Source: Candidatus Cloacimonadota bacterium
Lineage (GTDB): Bacteria; Cloacimonadota; Cloacimonadia; Cloacimonadales; Cloacimonadaceae
NCBI GenBank assembly: GCA_028703735.1
Contig: JAQVMI010000011.1
Span: forward strand, 1-14,579
DNA: 14,579 bases
Direction of reading: 5' to 3'
The notes under the pieces were generated by a model. That model saw nothing but the letters and a program-made list of their open reading frames with translations. It did not search any database and had not been told where the DNA came from. A program made the position numbers and the translations under genes. Shown here piece after piece: positions 1 through 6,362 of the stretch (the first letter of the stretch is position 1; the number at the start of each line of letters is the position of its first letter).

Positions 1-609
1 GCGCCGTTTGTCTATATGCACAAACATCACATCGTGAATATCAATATCGAATTCCAGCCAAGAACCATTGTAGGGAATAACTTTAGCAGAATACAGGGTT
101 TTCCCGCTGGGGTGCTTTTCTTCCGAGAAGAATACACCGGGAGATCTTTGAAGCTGCGAAATAATTACTCTTTCAGCTCCATTAACGATAAAGGTACCCT
201 GTTCTGTTACAAGAGGAATTTCGCCAAGAAATACATCTTGTTCCAAAGTATCCTTGTGTTCTTTTACGCCTTCATTTGTCTCAAACACACTAAGCCGCAT
301 TTTAGCTTTAAGCGGAGCTTGATAGGATAAATTTCTATCGCGGCATTCATCTATGGAATATTTCTCTTGCAACACATTGTATTCTATGAATTCCAGTAGA
401 AAGTTACCCTTGTTGTCTTCCAAAGGGAATATGGATTCAAATACGGCTTGCAGCCCTCTTTTGTCTCTGCGTTGCGGGTGAATATCCTTTTGCAAAAAAT
501 CATTGAAAGAATCCACTTGCATTGCCAGAAGATTCGGTATCTCCACTTCTGGAATACCAAGTTCGGCAAATCTTCCGGATATTCGGGAATAACTTTTGAC
601 CTTTCTCAA
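1..609 (-). CDS. rpoB: RNA polymerase beta subunit, N-terminal part (cut by window edge)
   Basis: This is the start of the beta subunit of RNA polymerase; 203 codons are visible and the gene continues beyond position 1. The translation has the usual RpoB N-terminal order: a basic start (RKVKSYSRISG), the helix with IPNLLAMQVDSFNDFLQ (about residues 24-40), and the strongly conserved block GTFIVNGAERVIISQLQRSP (about 138-157) followed by GVFF. The start is TTG at 609. An AAGGAG ribosome-binding site lies 7 bases upstream, and between the TTG and the first upstream in-frame stop there is no ATG or GTG. The gene follows rplL after a 252-base gap, as in the usual rplKAJL-rpoBC order. The TTG overlaps the TGA of a short upstream reading frame, so translational coupling is possible. 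Identity is certain; the start codon is well supported but inferred. Confidence 0.97.
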   Translation of the reverse strand, partial: MRKVKSYSRISGRFAELGIPEVEIPNLLAMQVDSFNDFLQKDIHPQRRDKRGLQAVFESIFPLEDNKGNFLLEFIEYNVLQEKYSIDECRDRNLSYQAPLKAKMRLSVFETNEGVKEHKDTLEQDVFLGEIPLVTEQGTFIVNGAERVIISQLQRSPGVFFSEEKHPSGKTLYSAKVIPYNGSWLEFDIDIHDVMFVHIDKRR

Positions 610-719
610 AAGCTCTCTCCTTTGCGGTTTTCTACAACCAACATCTTGGTCTCTTGGTTAGTTTCTTGTAATCCCTGCAATTGCAGGAACCCATGTTTAG
701 CTAATGCAATTTTTCTCAC
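606..719 (-). other. possible short leader ORF overlapping the rpoB start
   Basis: An open frame begins with GTG at 719, encodes about 37 residues (VRKIALAKHGFLQLQ... ending ENRKGESF) and stops with TGA at 608-606. That stop overlaps the rpoB TTG start as TTGA. No good ribosome-binding site is visible before the GTG. An internal ATG at 644 would give only 12 residues. I do not recognise the peptide. It could be a leader peptide coupled to rpoB, or a chance opening in a 252-base gap. The overlap geometry is the main reason to record it. Confidence 0.22.
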
Positions 720-805
720 GCTTAGTGCGCCACAGCTATGAAGGATATTGTATTTTCAGGCTTTGTTTAACGCCTCAAAAATATGGTGCTTTTCATGCCA
801 AATTA

Positions 806-839
806 GTCCAAAAAAAGTCCCTGCGGACTTTTTTTGGAC
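806..839 (-). terminator. attenuator-like hairpin between rplL and rpoB
   Basis: This is a perfect inverted repeat with 15-base arms: GTCC, seven A, GTCC, then loop CTGC, then GGAC, seven T, GGAC. In either direction the core GTCC/GGAC hairpin is followed by a run of seven T, so it resembles an intrinsic terminator on both strands. It lies 22 bases downstream of the rplL stop. Since rpoB follows without an obvious new promoter, partial termination (attenuation) is more likely than full termination. The core stem is only 4 bp unless the A/T arms also pair. Confidence 0.6.
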
Positions 840-861
840 CTTTATAGTTACTGTGAAGTAA

Positions 862-1239
862 TTACTTAACTTCGACAGTTGCGCCAGCTTCTTCAAGCTT
901 TTTCTTTACGGAATCAGCTTCTTCTTTGCTAACTTTTTCGGACACCAGTTTGGGTGCGCCATCTACTAAGTCTTTGGCTTCTTTAAGTCCCAGTTTGGTG
1001 ATTTCGCGAACAACTTTAATCACGTTGATTTTCTTGTCACCGGCATTTGCCAGGATAACATCAAATTCAGTCTGTTCTTCTTTGGCAACAGCTTCACCTG
1101 CAGCAGGTGCGGCAAATGCAGCTACAGGAGCAGCAGCGGAAACGCCAAATATCTCTTCCATTTCTTTCACTAATTCAGAGAGATCAAGAACTGTCATCTC
1201 TTTAATCAGATCAATCACTTGTTGCTTTTTATCGGACAT
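862..1239 (-). CDS. rplL: 50S ribosomal protein L7/L12
   Basis: This 125-residue protein forms the flexible stalk of the large ribosomal subunit and recruits translation factors such as EF-Tu and EF-G. An N-terminal dimerisation helix region (residues 1-35) is followed by an Ala/Pro-rich hinge (about 35-52, [18 protein letters not shown]). The globular C-terminal domain includes [32 protein letters not shown] split across the factor-binding helices, and the protein ends EAGATVEVK. Length and domain layout are normal for the family. The ATG is preceded by GGAGGAACA, a strong ribosome-binding site. The gene follows rplJ by 31 bases, as expected for the stalk operon, and is followed by the attenuator-like hairpin at 806-839. 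Confidence 0.98.
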   Translation of the reverse strand: MSDKKQQVIDLIKEMTVLDLSELVKEMEEIFGVSAAAPVAAFAAPAAGEAVAKEEQTEFDVILANAGDKKINVIKVVREITKLGLKEAKDLVDGAPKLVSEKVSKEEADSVKKKLEEAGATVEVK

Positions 1240-1270
1240 TGTTCCTCCATCGGATATATGAATTAATTTC

Positions 1271-1807
1271 TTAGCTGGCTTCAGCTTGTTTTTTTACAAT
1301 AGCATCAAGCGCATAAACGAATTTGCGGATGATACCCTGATTTATACTCAGGAAGTTTGTAAGCGGTGCATTCATACCACTTAAAACCTTCGCAAGCAGT
1401 TCTTCGCGGGAAGGTAATTTCGCCAAGGCAGTTAGTTCGGCGGCACTGAAGATGTGCCCAGCTATAAATCCGACTTTGAACTTGGGGAAGTTTTTGTCTT
1501 CCATCACTTCTTTCAAGAATTTGATAAGTTCACGGGCGGGTGACACTTCGTCCATTTTGCACACTGCCACAGCAGTTGGTCCCACCAGTTGAGAATCCAG
1601 ATCTTTGATACCAAGGTCGTTTAGTGCTATCTTGATCAAGGTATTTTTTTGGACAAAGTAATCCACTTGACTTGCTCTGAAGCGGTTGCGCAATTGATTC
1701 ACTTGTTCGATGTTTATTCCCTTATAATCCACCAGTACAATCGCTTTTGCGCCACTTAATCTTGCTGTCAAGTCCTTAACAATGTCATATTTAACATTTT
1801 GAACCAT
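1271..1807 (-). CDS. rplJ: 50S ribosomal protein L10
   Basis: L10 (178 residues) anchors L7/L12 dimers to 23S rRNA at the base of the stalk. The N-terminal RNA-binding domain contains [19 protein letters not shown], the typical L10 start, followed by [19 protein letters not shown]. The C-terminal helix (about residues 150-178) that binds L7/L12 is present. The ATG at 1807 has an AAGGGAG site upstream. Only 12 bases separate it from rplA, so the long rplJ leader that L10 binds in many bacteria is not in the intergenic space here. If L10 autoregulation exists, its target would have to lie inside rplA or elsewhere. Confidence 0.98.
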   Translation of the reverse strand: MVQNVKYDIVKDLTARLSGAKAIVLVDYKGINIEQVNQLRNRFRASQVDYFVQKNTLIKIALNDLGIKDLDSQLVGPTAVAVCKMDEVSPARELIKFLKEVMEDKNFPKFKVGFIAGHIFSAAELTALAKLPSREELLAKVLSGMNAPLTNFLSINQGIIRKFVYALDAIVKKQAEAS

Positions 1808-1819
1808 TTCAATACTCCC

Positions 1820-2524
1820 TTAGCTCTTTGCTTCCAAGGTTGCGCTTGCGACCTGAATTTTGACTCCGGGTCCCATCGTCGTGCATAACGTAATGCTACG
1901 AATAAACACGCCTTTCAGGGTAGAGGGACGTTCTTTTATGACTGCGGCGAGAATTGCTTTCAAGTTTTCTTTCAGCTTATCCTCTGCAAAGCTTAGTTTT
2001 CCAGCCGGAACATGTAGATTGGCAAACTTATCTACACGATAAGTAACCTTTCCACCTTTGGCTTCTTCCACTGCTTTGCCCACATCCATTGTAACCGTTC
2101 CTACTTTGGGGTTGGGCATTAGTCCGCGCGGACCGAGAATGCGACCCAGTTTTCCGATACGTCCCATAAGATTGGGAGTGGAGACTACCACATCAAAATC
2201 GAACCAACCGCCCGATATTTTTTCGATGAGATCGTCCACACCTACGTAATCGGCGCCAGCTTGTCTGGCTTCGTCTGCCTTATCACCTTCTGCAAAAACA
2301 AGCACTCGTGCTATCTTCCCAGTTCCATGGGGTAGTACCAACGAGTTTCTGATCTGCTGATCGGCTTTACGAGGATCTACGCCTAAATTGAAATGAAGCT
2401 CTACGGTTTCATCAAACTTAGAAGCCGGTAAAGACTTGATAAGTTTTAATGCTTCCGAGAGATCAAATCTCTTTTGGCGATCGAACATCGTATAGGCAAC
2501 ATTGTACCTTTTACTATGTTTCAT
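1820..2524 (-). CDS. rplA: 50S ribosomal protein L1
   Basis: L1 (234 residues) forms the mobile L1 stalk that helps release the E-site tRNA. In many bacteria it also represses its own operon. Recognisable segments are FDETVELHFNLGVDPRKADQQIR (domain I, about residues 38-60; quoted here only as the family match), the GTGK-R-LVFAEGD block, and the conserved LGPRGLMPNPKVGTVT loop with its downstream YRVDK. Domain I is re-entered at the C-terminus through TMGPGVKIQ. Length is standard. The ATG has an AAGGAG site. It lies 40 bases after rplK, the normal partner. Confidence 0.98.
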   Translation of the reverse strand: MKHSKRYNVAYTMFDRQKRFDLSEALKLIKSLPASKFDETVELHFNLGVDPRKADQQIRNSLVLPHGTGKIARVLVFAEGDKADEARQAGADYVGVDDLIEKISGGWFDFDVVVSTPNLMGRIGKLGRILGPRGLMPNPKVGTVTMDVGKAVEEAKGGKVTYRVDKFANLHVPAGKLSFAEDKLKENLKAILAAVIKERPSTLKGVFIRSITLCTTMGPGVKIQVASATLEAKS

Positions 2525-2564
2525 TGACTCTCCTTAATGAATACTATCTCCTGCATAAGAAACA

Positions 2565-2996
2565 TCAGTCTTCTACCGTAACGCCCATGCTTCTTGCAGT
2601 TCCAGCGATCATACTCATAGCGGATTCAAGGGAATTACAATTCATGTCTTGAATTTTTAACTCAGCTATATTCTTTAATTGCTCCCGGTTGATTTTTCCC
2701 ACTTTTGTTTTGTTGGGAACAGCGCTGCCTTTGGCAAGGCCAGCTTCTTTCTTTATCAACACGGCTGCTGGAGGTGTTTTAATTTCAAATGTGAAGGATT
2801 TATTCTTCGCCACATAGATCAACACCGGGAAAACCATCCCAGGTTGATCAGCGGTTTTTTCGTTAAACTGACGGCAAAAATCAGGAATATTTACTCCTGC
2901 TTGACCGAGCGCAGGACCCACGGGAGGAGCTGGTGTTGCTTTTCCGGCAGGAAGCTGCAGTTTAATGGTTGCTACGGCATCTTTAGGTTTTGCCAT
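2565..2996 (-). CDS. rplK: 50S ribosomal protein L11
   Basis: L11 (143 residues) binds the GTPase-associated centre of 23S rRNA. The N-terminal domain shows the hallmark Pro-rich stretch [20 protein letters not shown] (about residues 18-37), followed by the FCRQFNEKT segment. The C-terminal RNA-binding domain includes [14 protein letters not shown] and ends [14 protein letters not shown]. Length is standard. The ATG follows GAGGTAAAAAAA. The gene lies 25 bases downstream of nusG and 40 bases upstream of rplA, the conserved order. Nothing about it is unusual. Confidence 0.98.
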   Translation of the reverse strand: MAKPKDAVATIKLQLPAGKATPAPPVGPALGQAGVNIPDFCRQFNEKTADQPGMVFPVLIYVAKNKSFTFEIKTPPAAVLIKKEAGLAKGSAVPNKTKVGKINREQLKNIAELKIQDMNCNSLESAMSMIAGTARSMGVTVED

Positions 2997-3021
2997 TTTT
3001 TTTACCTCTATCTTGTATTAC

Positions 3022-3555
3022 TTATTTCTTAATCAGTTCTACCTGATTCGCATTTAATTCCACAGGTGTTCTGCGGCCAAAAACCGTAACATCAATCACC
3101 AGTTTGTTTCCGTCATCGGTGCTTTTCTGAACCAATCCCTCAAAATCTGAGAAAGGACCAGCAGTAACTTTCACCATATCGCCCGGCATAAACGAAAATA
3201 TTTTTATATCCCTCTCGGGATCTGTAATACCCAAAAGACGATCAACCTCATCCTGGGATAAAGCAGCAGGTTCCTTTTGATCCTTACCAATGCCCAAAAA
3301 ACTTGTTACACCTGCAATTCCCATGATATAAGATTTCAGCTCAGAGCTCATATCTGCTTCCAATATTACATAGGAAGTAAACAGCTTCTTTTCTCGCTCT
3401 ATCTTTTTACCTTCTCTTATTATGAAGGTTTTCCTCACAGGAACAAGTAGCCTGCCCACTTGCTGTTCAAGCAAGGTGCCGGCAAGACCCTTTTCGATGG
3501 TGGTCTTTACTTTGTTCTCGTGTCCTGAATAGGTATGAATTACATACCACTTCAT
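3022..3555 (-). CDS. nusG: transcription termination/antitermination factor NusG
   Basis: NusG (177 residues) binds RNA polymerase and, through its C-terminal KOW domain, links it to Rho or to the ribosome. The N-terminal NGN domain starts with the typical KWYVIHTYSGHENKVK and includes RKLFTSYV-like EKKLFTSYVILEAD and GVTSFLGIG. The KOW domain (about residues 122-177) shows FMPGDMVKVTAGPFSDFEG and ends NQVELIKK. There is no inserted domain, and the length is the usual one. The ribosome-binding site is weak (GGTAG region), which suggests translational coupling to secE 16 bases upstream. Confidence 0.98.
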   Translation of the reverse strand: MKWYVIHTYSGHENKVKTTIEKGLAGTLLEQQVGRLLVPVRKTFIIREGKKIEREKKLFTSYVILEADMSSELKSYIMGIAGVTSFLGIGKDQKEPAALSQDEVDRLLGITDPERDIKIFSFMPGDMVKVTAGPFSDFEGLVQKSTDDGNKLVIDVTVFGRRTPVELNANQVELIKK

Positions 3556-3571
3556 GCTTAACTACCAGCCC

Positions 3572-3757
3572 TTAAAATATCAGATCAATGATCTTGGTAA
3601 ACCCAAAATCTACCAAAGACAAAAATATGGCTACTATTGTGGACATCACCAACACTACGATGGTTCCTTCCTTAAGGTCTTCCTTGTTGGGCCAGCTTAC
3701 GCATTTCATCTCAGAGCGAACGTCGCGATAAAAACGACTAACCTTCTCGAATTTCAT
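3572..3757 (-). CDS. secE: preprotein translocase subunit SecE
   Basis: SecE (61 residues) is the small essential clamp of the SecYEG channel in the inner membrane. This is the short, single-span form. An amphipathic N-terminal part contains the signature RDVRSEMKCVSWPNKEDL (about residues 11-28). A single hydrophobic segment follows (about 33-53, IVVLVMSTIVAIFLSLVDFGF), and the protein ends IIDLIF. The ATG at 3757 has a modest GGAATAGAG site. Location directly before nusG is diagnostic. Confidence 0.97.
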   Translation of the reverse strand: MKFEKVSRFYRDVRSEMKCVSWPNKEDLKEGTIVVLVMSTIVAIFLSLVDFGFTKIIDLIF

Positions 3758-3832
3758 TTTTCTCTATTCCGTTTAATTCGTTGCTAAGGTACTTACTCCT
3801 GCTCTTTTCTAATGAAACGAGCCGGAATCAAG

Positions 3833-3889
3833 CTCCCTATTGGAAGGGAGAATTCCAATTCTCCCAAAGCACCAAACCCTGGAGTTTGG
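3833..3889 (-). promoter_or_regulatory. hairpins between tRNA-Trp and secE, two mutually exclusive
   Basis: In transcript order, a hairpin CCAAAC/GTTTGG (3889-3872) starts 11 bases after the tRNA CCA end. It is followed by a hairpin with 9-base arms, GGGAGAATT/AATTCTCCC (3865-3846). The 3' half of that second stem (CTCCC, 3850-3846) can instead pair with GGGAG at 3837-3833. The second and third structures therefore exclude each other. There is no T-run after either one. They could serve tRNA processing, mRNA stability or a switch before secE-nusG. The pairing is seen directly; the role is not. Confidence 0.45.
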
Positions 3890-3900
3890 CAACACAATGG

Positions 3901-3976
3901 TGGCAGGACAGGCAGGAATCGAACCCGCAACACCCGGTTTTGGAGACCGGTGCTCTACCAGTTGAACTACTGTCCT
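3901..3976 (-). tRNA. tRNA-Trp (anticodon CCA)
   Basis: This is a full cloverleaf of 76 bases including the encoded CCA end. The acceptor stem is AGGACAG/CTGTCCT with discriminator G. The D-loop contains GTTCAACTGGTAGAGC, the anticodon stem ACCGG/CCGGT-type pairing surrounds loop CTCCAAA, and the T-arm is GCGGGTTCGATTCCTGC. The anticodon CCA reads UGG (Trp). A Trp tRNA between rpmG and secE is a common arrangement in bacteria. Confidence 0.97.
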
Positions 3977-3996
3977 GCGCAACATATCTAAAGCGC

Positions 3997-4143
3997 TTAG
4001 CGCTGCTTATGAACTGTGTGTTTCCGACAGCTGGGGCAGAATTTCTTCAGCTCCATTCTGTTCGGGTGCTTGCGTTTGTTGCGAGTGGTCGTATAATTAC
4101 GATTCTTGCATTCTTCACAAGCCAGAATAATGATATCTCTCAT
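3997..4143 (-). CDS. rpmG: 50S ribosomal protein L33
   Basis: This small protein of 48 residues starts [17 protein letters not shown] and ends [14 protein letters not shown]. It is the zinc-ribbon form of L33: Cys9/Cys12 and Cys36/Cys39 form two CxxC pairs around the basic [16 protein letters not shown] stretch. It belongs to the large ribosomal subunit near the E site. It starts 17 bases after the tuf stop and is followed 20 bases later by tRNA-Trp, which is the normal context. The ribosome-binding site is weak (GCGGATT). Many organisms also have a zinc-free copy elsewhere; this window cannot show that. Confidence 0.95.
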   Translation of the reverse strand: MRDIIILACEECKNRNYTTTRNKRKHPNRMELKKFCPSCRKHTVHKQR

Positions 4144-4160
4144 GATTCAATCCGCTTGGC

Positions 4161-5345
4161 TTAGTCTATAACAGAGGATACAACACCGCTGCCGATAGTG
4201 TGTCCACCTTCGCGAATTGCGAAGCGAAGACCCTGTTCCATTGCGATGGGGGTGATAAGCTCAGCCTGGATTTCCACGTTATCACCAGGCATAACCATCT
4301 GTACGCCTTCGGGAAGGGTAAGACTGCCGGTAACGTCGGTGGTGCGGAAGTAGAATTGAGGACGGTATCCAGTTTGGAAGGGTTTATGGCGTCCGCCTTC
4401 ATCTTTGGTAAGCACATAGGTTTGACCAATGAACTTTGTGTGGGGTTTAATTGATTTCGGTTTGGCAAGAACCATTCCGCGTTCCACATCAGTTTTGGCA
4501 AAGCCGCGAAGCAACAAACCAACGTTGTCACCAGCTTCGGCTTGATCAAGAAGCTTGCGGAACATTTCCACACCTGTGCAGGTGGTTTCCAAGGTTTCGC
4601 GAATTCCAACACGTTCCACTTTTTCGCCAACTTTAATTGCGCCACGTTCCACACGACCTGTAGCAACGGTTCCACGTCCAGGAATACTGAACACGTCTTC
4701 CACTGGTAACAGGAAGGGCTTATCGACTGCACGGTCGGGAAGCGGAATGTAGGTATCAATTGCATCTACGAGAGCCTGGATTTGAGCTTCGCCTTCTGGA
4801 TCGCCATTCAAAGCCTTCAAAGCTGAACCGCGAATCACAGTAATTTCGTCGCCTGGGAATTCATACTTGTCCAGAAGCTCACGAACTTCCATCTCTACGA
4901 GATCAAGCAGTTCTTCGTCTTCTACTAAGTCGCTTTTGTTCATAAACACAACAACAGCAGGAACACCAACCTGACGGGCAAGCAAAATGTGCTCACGGGT
5001 TTGAGGCATGGGACCATCATAAGCACTTACCACAAGTACTGCACCATCCATCTGGGCTGCACCGGTGATCATGTTTTTGATGTAGTCAGCATGTCCTGGG
5101 CAATCAACGTGCGCATAGTGACGCTTATCGGATTCATATTCCACATGTGCTGTGGCAATGGTTATACCGCGGGCTTTTTCTTCCGGTGCATTGTCGATGC
5201 TATCGAATGAACGGAATTTGGCACCGCCCTTCTTACTTAAGTACATAGTTATCGCTGCGGTCAGCGTTGTCTTCCCATGGTCAATGTGACCAATCGTACC
5301 CACGTTGACGTGTGGTTTGTTACGTACGAATTTCTCTTTTGCCAT
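4161..5345 (-). CDS. tuf: elongation factor Tu
   Basis: EF-Tu (394 residues) carries aminoacyl-tRNA to the ribosome as a GTP complex. The GTPase domain shows the P-loop GHIDHGKT (residues 19-26), the switch I segment [18 protein letters not shown] (81-85, with catalytic His85) and NKSD (136-139). Domains II and III follow, with [12 protein letters not shown] and the C-terminal [16 protein letters not shown] chose the ATG at 5345 because AGGAGGAACA lies directly before it and MAKEKF is the typical EF-Tu start. An upstream in-frame ATG at 5366 would put that ribosome-binding site inside the gene. The P-loop has Ile21 where Val is usual, a mild change. It lies directly downstream of a four-tRNA cluster, as tufB does in enteric bacteria. 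Confidence 0.98.
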   Translation of the reverse strand: MAKEKFVRNKPHVNVGTIGHIDHGKTTLTAAITMYLSKKGGAKFRSFDSIDNAPEEKARGITIATAHVEYESDKRHYAHVDCPGHADYIKNMITGAAQMDGAVLVVSAYDGPMPQTREHILLARQVGVPAVVVFMNKSDLVEDEELLDLVEMEVRELLDKYEFPGDEITVIRGSALKALNGDPEGEAQIQALVDAIDTYIPLPDRAVDKPFLLPVEDVFSIPGRGTVATGRVERGAIKVGEKVERVGIRETLETTCTGVEMFRKLLDQAEAGDNVGLLLRGFAKTDVERGMVLAKPKSIKPHTKFIGQTYVLTKDEGGRHKPFQTGYRPQFYFRTTDVTGSLTLPEGVQMVMPGDNVEIQAELITPIAMEQGLRFAIREGGHTIGSGVVSSVID

Positions 5346-5445
5346 TGTTCCTCCTGGAATTTCCATTCCACGTTGTGTTTATTTAGCTTTTGTAAAAATG
5401 AGAAACTGCGGGGGTTTTACTCCCCGGTATTTAAGAGTTTATGTA

Positions 5446-5472
5446 AACCGGATCCGGCATTAGGATCCGGTT
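5446..5472 (-). repeat. perfect 10-base inverted repeat between tRNA-Thr(GGU) and tuf
   Basis: The arms AACCGGATCC and GGATCCGGTT are separated by 7 bases, giving a very stable RNA hairpin on the minus transcript. There is no following T-run, so it is not a standard terminator. It lies 13 bases beyond the tRNA 3' end and about 100 bases before tuf. A role in separating or protecting the tuf mRNA after tRNA excision is plausible but unproven. A second short GGGG/CCCC pairing (5411-5425) lies between it and tuf. Confidence 0.55.
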
Positions 5473-5485
5473 CACAATAAAAAGG

Positions 5486-5561
5486 TGGAGCTCAAGACCG
5501 GACTCGAACCGGTGACCTCCTCCTTACCAAGGAGGTGCTCTACCTGCTGAGCTACTTGAGC
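5486..5561 (-). tRNA. tRNA-Thr (anticodon GGT)
   Basis: This is a full cloverleaf, 76 bases with encoded CCA. The acceptor stem is GCTCAAG/CTTGAGC with discriminator T. The anticodon stem CCTCC/GGAGG holds loop TTGGTAA, so the anticodon is GGT (reads ACC/ACU). The T-arm is ACCGGTTCGAGTCCGGT. It is the last tRNA before tuf, the position of thrT in Escherichia coli. Confidence 0.97.
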
Positions 5562-5578
5562 TTAGTCCACTAACATTC

Positions 5579-5655
5579 TGGAGCGGGAAACGGGGTTCGA
5601 ACCCGCGACCCTCAGCTTGGAAGGCTGATGCTCTAGCCAACTGAGCTACTCCCGC
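5579..5655 (-). tRNA. tRNA-Gly (anticodon TCC)
   Basis: 77 bases with encoded CCA. The acceptor stem is GCGGGAG/TTCCCGC with one G-T pair and discriminator T. The anticodon stem TCAGC/GCTGA surrounds loop CTTCCAA, so the anticodon is TCC (reads GGA/GGG). The T-arm is GCGGGTTCGAACCCCGT. It occupies the glyT position of the E. coli cluster. Confidence 0.97.
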
Positions 5656-5673
5656 TGGCTTGGCGAAAATCTA

Positions 5674-5759
5674 TGGTGGAGAGGGGAGGATTCGAACCTC
5701 CGAAGTCGTCTGACGACAGATTTACAGTCTGTTCCCTTTGGCCGCTCGGGAACCTCTCC
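5674..5759 (-). tRNA. tRNA-Tyr (anticodon GTA)
   Basis: 86 bases with encoded CCA, a class II tRNA with a long variable arm (the CGTCAGACG region). The acceptor stem is GGAGAGG/CCTCTCC with discriminator A. The anticodon loop CTGTAAA gives anticodon GTA. It occupies the tyrU position of the E. coli cluster. Confidence 0.97.
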
Positions 5760-5767
5760 ACAACCTC

Positions 5768-5842
5768 TGGAGCCGATGAAGGGAATTGAACCCCCAACCT
5801 ATTGATTACAAATCAATTGCTCTACCTTTGAGCTACATCGGC
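5768..5842 (-). tRNA. tRNA-Thr (anticodon TGT)
   Basis: 75 bases with encoded CCA. The acceptor stem is GCCGATG/CATCGGC with discriminator T. The anticodon stem ATTGA/TCAAT holds loop TTTGTAA, so the anticodon is TGT (reads ACA). The T-arm is GGGGGTTCAATTCCCTT. It is the first gene of the cluster, the position of thrU in E. coli, and sits just downstream of the -35-like TTGACA. Confidence 0.97.
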
Positions 5843-5855
5843 AACAAGTTTTGTC

Positions 5856-5884
5856 ATTACTTTTTAATCCCCAAAAATTGTCAA
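5856..5884 (-). promoter_or_regulatory. candidate promoter of the tRNA-tuf operon
   Basis: A perfect -35 hexamer TTGACA (5884-5879) is followed after 17 bases by AGTAAT (5861-5856), which matches 4 of 6 positions of the -10 consensus. The predicted start of transcription falls about 7 bases before tRNA-Thr(TGT). The position is ideal for a stable-RNA promoter. The -10 box is weak in its second base, so the call is moderate. Confidence 0.55.
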
Positions 5885-6362
5885 CACCTTTTTTGGTCTC
5901 ACTCTATATTCTTTGCGATCTCTCACTTAGGGAGCTAACAAATTTTCCCTACAGTTTCTGTCAACCGCTTTTTTGCAATGCATGCCTGCTGCCCACCCAA
6001 AAAACGCACATTTCTTAACCGGAATATGCAGGATAAGCCTATTTGCTACGAATCACATAGCTCTGCTTGCTTGCAGCTGAGTGAAGAGTACTTATTTCTA
6101 ACATCCTGCTTCCTGTAACCCTGCAGCTACATTGCAGTTACTTTTGATACTGCAAGGTTCATTAAGGGAGGGATGGTGTAGCCTGTTAGGAAAAGCACGG
6201 AAGCATGTGCCAATCTACCTTTAACTTGAATCAAGCTTTTTGTTTTTTGTTAAACCGGAAAAGTATTGATGCAGGAGAAATTAATACTTGACACATACAC
6301 CTTGTTTAGGCAATGTTGCCACCACATGAATTATAGTTAAGCAGATTCTTTGCGAGGTAGTG
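5885..6362. other. divergent intergenic region, no gene seen
   Basis: This gap separates the minus-strand tRNA operon from the plus-strand DUF5916-like gene. It holds a plus-strand TTGACA at 6288-6293 with no good -10 at 17 bases, and a TATAGT at 6332-6337 without a good -35; either could belong to the downstream promoter. A weak CTTG/CAAG stem followed by T-runs lies near 6227-6256. The ribosome-binding site GAGG is at 6354-6357. I see no convincing reading frame or RNA gene. Confidence 0.5.

Noticed and set aside
16..741. Plus-strand reading frames opposite rpoB and its leader
   Set aside because: They are antisense to well-conserved rpoB codons or to the leader, have no ribosome-binding sites and resemble no family.
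4166..4765. 199-residue minus-strand frame inside tuf
   Set aside because: It is a shadow in another frame of a highly conserved gene.
5346..5366. tuf extended to an upstream ATG (MEIPGGT)
   Set aside because: This would place the AGGAGG site inside the coding region; EF-Tu normally starts MAKEKF.
6165..6256. Small RNA or SRP RNA candidate with GGAAGC and a T-rich end
   Set aside because: The SRP RNA signature is not met, and the stem before the T-run is only about 4 bp.
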